Shown piece by piece: positions 1-5,394 of a stretch of DNA of 7,474 nt (its first letter is position 1; each line of letters opens with the position of its first letter). Under the pieces are notes generated by a model. It saw only the letters and a list, made by a program, of their open reading frames with translations, did no database searches and had not been told where the DNA came from. This DNA comes from Bryobacterales bacterium (GTDB taxonomy: Bacteria; Cyanobacteriota; Vampirovibrionia; Obscuribacterales; Obscuribacteraceae): NCBI GenBank assembly GCA_903970295.1, contig CAJCHQ010000507.1, forward strand, positions 1 to 7,474, given 5' to 3'. Position numbers and translations under genes: made by a program.

Positions 1-1128
1 GGGATCTCCTTTACGAACAAATCTATGAATCAGGCTAATGCTCTGGTCAATATCTACATGGACGGAACCGTGCAGGTTTCCACTGGCGCCACAGAAATGG
101 GACAGGGAGTAAATACGAATATTCAGCAGTTGGTGGCACACGAGTTTTCAATTGAGCCTGAGCATGTGATCACTATGCCGACGTCGACGGAAAAGAACAA
201 CAACACTTCGCCGACCGCCGCTTCGGCCGCCACAGACCTGAATGGCGCGGCGGCAGTTAATGCTTGCCGGACGATCAAAAAAACCATGTCTGAATGTGCC
301 GCCGATTATTTTTCGAAACAGGAGATAGGCATCGGCAGCTATGCCGAGCGTATCGTTTTCCAAAACGGGGAAGTGTTTGATGATCGCCGCCCGCACAACC
401 GCTTGAAATTCACTGACCTGGTCATCATGTGCTATCGCGAAAGGCGCAGTCTTGGTGAGCGTGGATTCTACGCCACCCGCGGGATCGATTTCGATTGGAC
501 GATCGGGCAGGGCAACCCTTTCTTGTATTTCACTTGCGGCTGTGCCGTGGCAGAGGTTTTGATCGACCGATTCACCGGGGAATCGAGAATATTGCGGCTC
601 GATGCGCTCATGGATGTAGGTAAACAAATCAATCCTGGTATCAATCGCGGCCAGATAGTCGGCGGCATGATTCAGGGCATTGGCTGGGTGACAAACGAGG
701 AATTGCGTTATTCAGATAAGGGCGCACTTTTGTCGTACTCGCCAACGACTTACAAGATTCCCAATATTCACGACATTCCCGATGTGATGAATGTGAATGT
801 GATTGACAATGACACCAACACAAACAATGTCGCCTCGACTAAAGCCGTGGGAGAGCCTCCTTTTTTGCTGGGCTTCGCCGTATTCATGGCGATCAAACAC
901 GCGCTCTCGTTTGTCAGCGGCAATGAAATTGCCCGTCTCAATCTGCCTGCCACCGGCGAGCAAATTCTCTCGCGGCTGACTTATTACCAAAATGTCTCCA
1001 ACAATGGCGAATCAAATGGAGGGTCGAATGGCGACTCGAATGGTGCATCAAAAGCGGCATCCTCTGAAAAAGGCAGAACCAGTCGGCCGCGCTTAGCGGC
1101 AGGCAGTGGCGAACATAAGGATCATTAA
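1..1128 (+). CDS. xdhB: Xanthine dehydrogenase molybdopterin-binding subunit, C-terminal part (5' end outside window)
   Basis: The product is the large Moco-binding subunit of a xanthine dehydrogenase, which hydroxylates hypoxanthine and xanthine to urate in the cytoplasm together with an FAD/2Fe-2S subunit. The frame is open from base 1, so the gene starts left of the window. About 375 residues are present; bacterial XdhB is about 780, so roughly the first 400 are missing. The visible fragment runs collinear with Rhodobacter XdhB: GISFTNKSMNQANALV at its start, the cofactor loop ATEMGQGVNTN, NTSPTAASAATDLNG, GFYATRGIDFDW, QGNPFLYF, DVGKQINPGINRGQI, TYKIPNIHDIP, and KAVGEPPFLLG near fragment residues 281-291, whose Glu is the family's catalytic base. 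The last ~40 residues are not family-like: a low-complexity hydrophilic tail with four Asn-Gly-X-Ser units. The first in-frame ATG at base 25 is internal, not a start. Its maturation factor, xdhC, lies 3.4 kb downstream. Assignment to the family is very sure; substrate is inferred. Confidence 0.93.
   Translation, partial: GISFTNKSMNQANALVNIYMDGTVQVSTGATEMGQGVNTNIQQLVAHEFSIEPEHVITMPTSTEKNNNTSPTAASAATDLNGAAAVNACRTIKKTMSECAADYFSKQEIGIGSYAERIVFQNGEVFDDRRPHNRLKFTDLVIMCYRERRSLGERGFYATRGIDFDWTIGQGNPFLYFTCGCAVAEVLIDRFTGESRILRLDALMDVGKQINPGINRGQIVGGMIQGIGWVTNEELRYSDKGALLSYSPTTYKIPNIHDIPDVMNVNVIDNDTNTNNVASTKAVGEPPFLLGFAVFMAIKHALSFVSGNEIARLNLPATGEQILSRLTYYQNVSNNGESNGGSNGDSNGASKAASSEKGRTSRPRLAAGSGEHKDH
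1003..1050 (+). repeat. Four tandem 12-bp units coding Asn-Gly-X-Ser
   Basis: Four head-to-tail 12-base units start at 1003, 1015, 1027 and 1039, each beginning AATGG and ending TCA or TCG. In the xdhB frame they read NGES, NGGS, NGDS and NGAS. They lie after the conserved XDH fold ends and before a basic, Ser-rich end. The third-position differences show the copies have diverged, so the amino-acid pattern looks older than a fresh slippage event. Confidence 0.85.
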
Positions 1129-1191
1129 ATTTCGGCACCTTGATCGGTCTGACTAGCCAGCCGGGGTAGATAGGCAAAAGGAGTCAAATTT

Positions 1192-1230
1192 TTGGCGACG
1201 ATTGTGTTCAGTGTGAGGTCAGCGTGTTAA
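1192..1230 (+). other. Possible 12-codon leader ORF overlapping the DUF4388 gene start
   Basis: AAAGGAG at 1177-1183 is the best Shine-Dalgarno-like sequence in this gap, but it is too far from the GTG at 1224 to serve it. Eight bases after it, TTG at 1192 opens a 12-codon frame (MATIVFSVRSAC) that ends at TAA 1228-1230, overlapping the start of the next gene in another frame. This could couple translation, or it could be chance. The rare TTG start lowers confidence. Confidence 0.25.
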
Positions 1231-2471
1231 TTCCAAAACCAAAGGGCTCTCAAGCGATTCCAATCAAACACACGATTGCTGGGCCGCCATCGGAAGACAT
1301 TCTGCAGAAGCATTTGGAAAAGGCTTATGAGAACATAGGTCGGGTCATTGAAGTTAACTGGATGTTGCACAATCCAGAAATCTTATGCCAGTTGCAAATC
1401 ATATGCGATCCTGGGGGCGGCGAGCCGATCTGGACGCTACTGAAAGGACCACCACCGCCGCCGCCAGCGCAGCCGGGTGAGTTTCGCCCCCGCTATGTTC
1501 CGCCTAATCCGAGCTGGACTCATCAAACAGGATATGTTTCTCTAATCGCTGACACGTGTGTCGTCGAATCGGGCGGTACCGTCGACGACAATGTCTCAAT
1601 TGCGGAATCAGTGATTGGTATCAAGGGGGCCGCCGCGCTTCCCGGCAGTGCTGCTAGCTATAAACCGATGATTTTTGGTATGACCGCGCCGGCTGTCAAT
1701 TATGGAGCGCCAGCATTGCCAGCGACGCCAGCATTCCCAACAGCTCCGGCCCAATCGTGGACGCCAGAGCAGCCGCCACCGGTCGTTCAACCATGGTCGA
1801 CGGCAGCGCAGCCCGAGAGTCAGTCATGGTCGCCCCGACAACAGCAAAGCCCAAGCGACTCCGGTTTGTCTGCACTGCAGGCGGCGCTGCAGTCGTCGAT
1901 GCCGGAGCCACCCACCAGCGGTGAGCTGTCTATGGTGCAGAGCAGCCAACTGGTGCAGGCAATCCACGGCCATAAATTGACTGGCTGCCTCAGCTTTCTG
2001 GGCGGAAATTCTCAACAAGGGGAAATTTTCTTCGCCGCCGGAGAGCCAGTACACGCGGTCGCTCCCGACGGTTTAGGCGATCCGGCTTTTGTTGAATTGC
2101 TAACCTGGCAAAAAGGGAGGTTCACTTATCTCTCTTCAGAAATTTGCGAGCAAACAACAATATCAATGAGTTGCGATCAGCTGATCGGTGAAGTGAAAAA
2201 GGTCGCCGATCAGTCTAAAGCGTTGGAGTTTGCTGGAATCACTCTCGAATCTAGGCTACGTCGTAAACAAAGTCTCTCTTCGGAAGCCGAATTTGAGCAG
2301 TTGCTTTCTAGTCGTGGTGTGCCTGTAGACATGACTCTACAGAAGCAACTGTTTCTGGGGGCTGACGGTACGGTGAGCGCTCTGCAGATTCTGGGCAATT
2401 TTCGTTTGACTAGAGCGCAACGAATTGCCTTGTTGTACAACCTGGTTGTGTGCGATTTGGTCGCCGCTTGA
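1224..2471 (+). CDS. DUF4388 (PATAN-type) domain protein with Pro/Ala/Gln linker
   Basis: 415 residues, with no signal peptide and no membrane segment. The start is GTG 1224, with GAGG at 1215-1218 five bases upstream; no ATG lies between it and the in-frame stop TAG at 1167. Four parts can be seen. Residues 1-150 are an unrecognised N-terminal region containing a PPPPPP run near 76. Residues 155-235 are a disordered linker rich in Pro, Ala, Gln and Ser. Residues 237-310 match the DUF4388 pattern (LVQAIHGHKLTGCLSF, then GEIFFAAGEPVHAVAPDG, then LLTWQKGRFTY). Residues 350-415 are helical (DGTVSALQILGNFRLTRAQRIALLYNLV), like the small C-terminal domain common in such proteins. DUF4388/PATAN domains usually occur in signalling and gliding-type regulators as protein-interaction modules, so a cytoplasmic adaptor role is inferred. 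The gene follows xdhB after 95 bp, but nothing links it to purine metabolism. Confidence 0.82.
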   Translation: MLIPKPKGSQAIPIKHTIAGPPSEDILQKHLEKAYENIGRVIEVNWMLHNPEILCQLQIICDPGGGEPIWTLLKGPPPPPPAQPGEFRPRYVPPNPSWTHQTGYVSLIADTCVVESGGTVDDNVSIAESVIGIKGAAALPGSAASYKPMIFGMTAPAVNYGAPALPATPAFPTAPAQSWTPEQPPPVVQPWSTAAQPESQSWSPRQQQSPSDSGLSALQAALQSSMPEPPTSGELSMVQSSQLVQAIHGHKLTGCLSFLGGNSQQGEIFFAAGEPVHAVAPDGLGDPAFVELLTWQKGRFTYLSSEICEQTTISMSCDQLIGEVKKVADQSKALEFAGITLESRLRRKQSLSSEAEFEQLLSSRGVPVDMTLQKQLFLGADGTVSALQILGNFRLTRAQRIALLYNLVVCDLVAA

Positions 2472-2487
2472 TATAGTCGTCGGGACC

Positions 2488-3033
2488 TTAGCCGCTTTCA
2501 CGGTCGGCCCGGACTACGGCGTACAGGTCGGTATCACGCCAGGTTCCACGAACTAATTTGTGTTGGCGAAGATGACCTTCGTAAAGCATGCCTATCTTCT
2601 GCAATACCTTTGCGGAGGCTTTGTTAGCTGGATCAACAGTGGCGAATATTCTATTTAGATTGAGCTGCGAGAAGCCGAATGCGAGCACAGCTTCTGCTAC
2701 TTCGGTGGCCATGCCTTGCCCCCAGTATGCTTTATTGAAGCAGTATCCGAGCCAACCTTCACGATTGTGAGGCTGGGAGACGTGTATAGCTGTTACTCCG
2801 ATCAGCGCATGCGGGGACTGTGGAAAAACTACGGCTAATTCATAGCCTTCGCGAGGTTCGCACTCACTCAGGCGGATTGCATATTCAACAAAATCTTTGC
2901 TATCGCGCTCGCTGTTTGGTCCCCATTCGACGTAACGAACAACTTCAGGGTCTGATGCGTAAGCGTGCACAGCCGACCAATCAGTTATCCTGAAATCTCG
3001 CATTACCAAGCGTTTGGTTTTTATTGGTAACAT
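2488..3033 (-). CDS. GNAT N-acetyltransferase, RimJ/RimL type
   Basis: 181 residues, a usual length for this family, which transfers acetyl from acetyl-CoA to an amino group such as a protein N-terminus or a small molecule. It opens with the typical MLPIKTKRLVMRDF strand. The acetyl-CoA loop is YWGQGMATEVAEAVLAFGF at about 103-121. It is followed by LNLNRIFATVDPANKAS and AKVLQKIGMLYEGHLRQHKLVRG, the standard motif-B region with the Asn-x-x-Ser that precedes the last helix. The start is ATG 3033-3031, with a weak GAGAAG nine bases upstream. The frame runs on far upstream (to 3621) but there lies antisense-register inside the DUF2071 gene and codes nothing family-like. The gene lies 52 bp behind the DUF2071 gene on the same strand and ends 16 bp from the convergent DUF4388 gene. 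Substrate unknown. Confidence 0.92.
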   Translation of the reverse strand: MLPIKTKRLVMRDFRITDWSAVHAYASDPEVVRYVEWGPNSERDSKDFVEYAIRLSECEPREGYELAVVFPQSPHALIGVTAIHVSQPHNREGWLGYCFNKAYWGQGMATEVAEAVLAFGFSQLNLNRIFATVDPANKASAKVLQKIGMLYEGHLRQHKLVRGTWRDTDLYAVVRADRESG

Positions 3034-3085
3034 GTTCAATTGCTTCTCGTGATTGCTTGAGTGCTTTACTAGACGACTGATTTGA

Positions 3086-3901
3086 CTAATCGATTGGTTT
3101 AATTGGCCACTCGATTGTGTCGATGCGTGAAGAATAATGCAGAATCGGCTCCTCGCTTGATAAATCGAAACCATGCCGTTGGCCCATCGTGTTCTTTGAT
3201 ATGCGAGCCTCGGCGAGTTGAAGAGGCCATGGTTTGTGGTGAATTTCGCCGCGGCACATGCGCCCTTGTCGATTGCCGACATAGAGACAATAACGCTCGG
3301 TGAGAAAGGCTTCGAGCGAGCCCGGTTTAGCGTATTCAATAGCGGCTTGCGGACGATAGATTGCTTCGAAAATCGCTTCGTTGTTTGCGGCGCCGCTACG
3401 TGTACTGGAATAAAGCACCCATTCTGATTCACTGGTGCGCTTTTTTCCATCTGGAATACCGGAGCCCGCTTCGGTCGAGTGGAAGTCCAGCGCCATTTTT
3501 GCATCGTAATATGGCAAGTGATACCAGGCGCGAGCAATGCGCACTGCGATTGCATTCGAGGCATCAAGGCTAAAGAAGTAGACTCCTGGCACACCACCAA
3601 CGGTGACATAGGTGCGCACATTTAATTCCAGAAACTCAGACAGACCAGGCACCGATGGAGTGCCGCGAAGTTTGACATCGCTCATGCGAAATGGGACGAC
3701 ACCGAGATAGGCACAGCCTTCGTAAAGATCCAATTCTAAGCTGGCCGGGAGCTGCTTTTGCAGATGTTCGACCGGCACTTTCCAGTGGGCAAATAGTAAT
3801 TCCAGCCATGTTTGGCTCATAATCCATGCTGATGTTGGCGGTGGATATGACCGATGTCCGGTGCTTTCAAGAAGGGATGTCGAAATGCCCATGGCCCCCA
3901 T
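3086..3901 (-). CDS. DUF2071 family protein (YqjF-like, acetoacetate-decarboxylase-like fold)
   Basis: About 271 residues from ATG 3901. The family is abundant in bacteria and has no established reaction; it shares a fold with acetoacetate decarboxylase. Family signatures, numbered from this start: WIMSQTWLELLFAHW at 26-40, LPASLELDLYEGCAYLGVVPFRM following, ELNVRTYV at 92-99, VYFFSLDASN, WYHLPYYDAKM, TERYCLY at 201-207, and RGEIHHKPWPL at 217-227. The start is uncertain. The frame stays open to a GTG at 3976, but that would overlap the divergent ArsC-like gene. ATGs exist at 3901, 3892 and 3820, none with a good ribosome-binding site. 3820 gives about 244 residues, a common family length, but cuts into the conserved WIM motif, so 3901 or 3892 is preferred. 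It is probably co-transcribed with the acetyltransferase gene that follows it. Confidence 0.85.
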   Translation of the reverse strand: MGAMGISTSLLESTGHRSYPPPTSAWIMSQTWLELLFAHWKVPVEHLQKQLPASLELDLYEGCAYLGVVPFRMSDVKLRGTPSVPGLSEFLELNVRTYVTVGGVPGVYFFSLDASNAIAVRIARAWYHLPYYDAKMALDFHSTEAGSGIPDGKKRTSESEWVLYSSTRSGAANNEAIFEAIYRPQAAIEYAKPGSLEAFLTERYCLYVGNRQGRMCRGEIHHKPWPLQLAEARISKNTMGQRHGFDLSSEEPILHYSSRIDTIEWPIKPID

Positions 3902-3910
3902 GCTAACATG

Positions 3911-3926
3911 ATGTTCGATCGAATAT
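3911..3926. promoter_or_regulatory. Palindrome between divergent genes, candidate operator
   Basis: TTCGATCGAA at 3914-3923 is a perfect 10-bp inverted repeat. Taking two or three bases either side (3911-3926) keeps 14 of 16 positions symmetric. It lies in the ~58 bp between the DUF2071 and ArsC-like starts, where a dimeric regulator could act on both genes. No recognised regulator consensus is claimed. If the DUF2071 protein began at 3976 the site would be coding. Confidence 0.35.
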
Positions 3927-3959
3927 GTCGATTTTGCTCCCCCGCTCAGATAGGCAAAG

Positions 3960-4316
3960 ATGAAGGATAAGATCACAGTCTACGAAAAGCCGACGTGTTC
4001 CAAGTGCCGTGAAGTAGACAAAATATTACGGGAAAGCGGCGTTGATTACGAAAAGATCAACTATTACGTCGAGCCCCTTTCTGCCCCGAAATTGCGAGAG
4101 TTGCTTAAGAAGATGAATCTGCCTGCCAGAGATCTATTACGCAAAACCGAAGCCGTTTATCGAGAGCTGGGCTTGGCTAAGGCTGATTTGAACGAGAATC
4201 AAATCGTGGACCTGATGGTGAAGCATCCGGATTTGTTGCAGCGCCCGATAATCGAGCGTGGCTCGCAAGCGGTGCTCGGTCGTCCGACTGAGAACATCAA
4301 GAAATTGCTCAATTAG
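3960..4316 (+). CDS. ArsC/Spx-family thioredoxin-fold reductase
   Basis: 118 residues, typical of this cytoplasmic family, which includes arsenate reductase ArsC and the Spx regulators. The N-terminal strand leads into YEKPTCSKCREVDKIL, with Cys13 aligning with the catalytic Cys12 of E. coli ArsC and a second Cys at 16, giving CxxC. The three arginines that bind the oxyanion in E. coli ArsC (60, 94, 107) have counterparts here: Arg61 in LLRKTEAVYRELGL, Arg95 in LLQRPIIERG and Arg108 in AVLGRPTENI. That favours a reductase over a pure transcription regulator; the CxxC may let it cycle with thioredoxin or glutaredoxin. No arsR, arsB or acr3 neighbour is visible, so arsenic detoxification is not supported by context. 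The start is ATG 3960, with a weak TAGG five bases upstream. It is divergent from the DUF2071 gene. Confidence 0.9.
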   Translation: MKDKITVYEKPTCSKCREVDKILRESGVDYEKINYYVEPLSAPKLRELLKKMNLPARDLLRKTEAVYRELGLAKADLNENQIVDLMVKHPDLLQRPIIERGSQAVLGRPTENIKKLLN

Positions 4317-4410
4317 TAAGCTGGGAAGAAGTTAGCTGCGGAAAAGACATGCGCGCCCTCTCTCTGGAACACGCACTCAGAAATTAGTAATCTTAGGATT
4401 AGATAAAACA

Positions 4411-4512
4411 CCGTGCCTTGGTTCAGGGACGGAGAGCCAACAATGACAACCGGTTGCGGATGCCGAGGTTTAGTTTTCCGCCTGCCGTGCATGATTATAT
4501 TGCAGTAGGTGG
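4411..4512 (+). ncRNA. Candidate structured leader RNA before xdhC
   Basis: Read by eye, several pairings can form, some mutually exclusive. (a) CCGTGCCT 4411-4418 pairs with AGGGACGG 4425-4432: seven pairs, one G-G mismatch, six-base loop. (b) TTGGTTC 4418-4424 pairs with GAGCCAA 4434-4440, with one G-U. (c) CCTTGG 4416-4421 pairs with CCGAGG 4463-4468, with one U-G. (d) GCGGA 4456-4460 pairs with TCCGC 4477-4481. (e) CCGCCT 4478-4483 pairs with AGGTGG 4507-4512, with one G-U, with TGCA 4488-4491 and 4501-4504 able to pair inside. Pairing (e) would hide the purine-rich stretch abutting the xdhC start, and (d) competes with it. No known riboswitch class was recognised. Short stems arise by chance, so this stays a hypothesis. 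Confidence 0.3.
4443..4508 (+). CDS. Possible 21-residue leader peptide upstream of xdhC
   Basis: ATG 4443 follows GGAGAG (4431-4436) at a normal distance and opens a 21-codon frame closed by TAG 4506-4508, four bases before the TTG assigned to xdhC. The peptide begins MTTGCGCRGLVF and has Cys at 5, 7 and 16. It is in a different frame from xdhC and does not resemble the XdhC N-terminus, so it is not simply a lost 5' end. Ribosomes reading it would disrupt the hairpin that can cover AGGTGG, which would couple xdhC translation to it. It has a better ribosome-binding site than xdhC itself. Its translation is unproven and such a short frame can be chance. Confidence 0.35.
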   Translation: MTTGCGCRGLVFRLPCMIILQ

Positions 4513-5394
4513 TTGATAATCGCCGAATTCAGCATCTCCAAAGTCGTGATCACCTTATACGAAAAAATGAATGATCTGCTGGCGGCAAACACGCCGTTCG
4601 TGATGGTGACCGTCGTAGATTCAATCGGTAGTGTTCCTCAAGATGTCGGGAGCAAAATGCTGGTTACGCACCAAGGTATCTATTTCGGAACGGTCGGCGG
4701 TGGCAAGGTCGAGGCGCGAGCTATAACCGAATCTCTCGCCCTGTTGACAGAGGCAGAGAGCAGTTTCGAGAAAAATGGAAATACGGCGCGGAAGAAACCG
4801 ACTGGTTTAACCAAATTCGTCAACTGGAGTTTGAGCAAGGATATTGGTATGACTTGCGGCGGATCCGTGAAGATGTTTTTGGAAGCTTTCAATGTCAGAA
4901 CTTGGAACATCACTATTTTTGGTGCCGGACACTGTGCCAACGCTTTGACGAATTTGCTGATCAACCTGGATTGCCACGTCACTTGTCTGGACACGAGATT
5001 AGAATGGCTAGCCAAGTTACCCGAAAACGTAAAACTGAAGAAGATTCATGCGCCTGACCTGCCGGCTGCAGTAACTGATATTCCGGAAGGTGCATATGTG
5101 CTTCTGATGACAATGGGGCATACATCTGACATGCCAATTCTGATTGAAGTGCTGCGCCAGTACTCGGCTAAGAGGTTCGCTTACGTTGGTGTCATTGGCA
5201 GTGACGCCAAGGCCGCTCGACTGAAGCGAGACGTCGCCGATGCAGGTTTGTCTGACGCCGACACTGAAAGGTTCCAATGTCCTATGGGCTTGCCGATTGG
5301 CACCAATCATCCGCAGGAGATTGCGATCAGCATAGCCGCGCAATTGCTTGCCGTCCGTGATCATACCCTCGCCGAAGGAGTAGAAAATGAGTAA
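4513..5394 (+). CDS. xdhC: XdhC, xanthine dehydrogenase Moco insertion factor
   Basis: 293 residues; XdhC/CoxI-family proteins are usually 250-350. XdhC binds molybdenum cofactor, promotes its sulfuration and delivers it to the XdhB subunit in the cytoplasm. The N-terminal XdhC/CoxI domain shows VTVVDSIGSVPQDVGSKMLV (32-51), GTVGGGKVEA (59-68) and GMTCGGSVKMFLE (112-124), the last holding the family's CGG cysteine. The C-terminal Rossmann domain shows TIFGAGHCANAL (134-145), VGVIGSDAKAARL (215-227) and CPMGLPIGTNHPQEIAISIA (256-275). The start is uncertain: TTG 4513 directly abuts AGGTGG with no spacer, while GTG 4546 and ATG 4567 lack ribosome-binding sites but lie nearer the usual start of the domain (LYEKMNDLLA). 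The end overlaps the next gene by eight bases. Function is sure; the 5' end is not. Confidence 0.92.
   Translation: MIIAEFSISKVVITLYEKMNDLLAANTPFVMVTVVDSIGSVPQDVGSKMLVTHQGIYFGTVGGGKVEARAITESLALLTEAESSFEKNGNTARKKPTGLTKFVNWSLSKDIGMTCGGSVKMFLEAFNVRTWNITIFGAGHCANALTNLLINLDCHVTCLDTRLEWLAKLPENVKLKKIHAPDLPAAVTDIPEGAYVLLMTMGHTSDMPILIEVLRQYSAKRFAYVGVIGSDAKAARLKRDVADAGLSDADTERFQCPMGLPIGTNHPQEIAISIAAQLLAVRDHTLAEGVENE
5375..5394 (+). promoter_or_regulatory. Ribosome-binding site and 8-bp overlap coupling xdhC to the TPM gene
   Basis: AAGGAG at 5375-5380 lies inside the last codons of xdhC, six bases before ATG 5387. The xdhC stop TAA is at 5392-5394, so the two frames overlap by eight bases. This is the strongest Shine-Dalgarno in the window and fixes the start of the TPM gene, because an in-frame TAG at 5381 forbids any upstream start. 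Confidence 0.85.

Noticed and set aside
148..627. Minus-strand ORF of 159 codons inside xdhB
   Set aside because: The plus frame matches XdhB motif by motif; the minus frame is an Arg-rich shadow with no recognisable domain.
1702..1980. Plus-strand ORF of 92 codons inside the DUF4388 gene
   Set aside because: It is an Arg/Gln/His-rich out-of-frame reading of the repetitive linker and has no ribosome-binding site.
2174..2187. Perfect 14-bp palindrome CGATCAGCTGATCG
   Set aside because: It lies within the DUF4388 coding region, far from any start, and the codons suit the protein. A second CGATCAG at 2207-2213 makes a coincidence of common codons more likely than a regulatory site.
2472..2487. 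Terminator between the convergent DUF4388 and acetyltransferase genes
   Set aside because: The 16-bp gap has no inverted repeat or T-run that I can see.
3034..3621. Upstream extension of the acetyltransferase frame, giving 377 residues
   Set aside because: It overlaps the DUF2071 coding sequence on the same strand in another frame, has no family-like sequence, and the GNAT fold begins exactly at ATG 3033.
3902..3976. GTG 3976 as the start of the DUF2071 protein
   Set aside because: It would overlap the start of the divergent ArsC-like gene, and the added residues do not match the family.
4421..4440. Glutamine (glnA-type) riboswitch, because of GTTCA and GGACGGA
   Set aside because: The spacing between the two segments is wrong and the later conserved parts of that motif are not found.
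4401..4512. Moco riboswitch upstream of xdhC
   Set aside because: Attractive from context, but I could not match its conserved core. Kept only as an unclassified structured leader.
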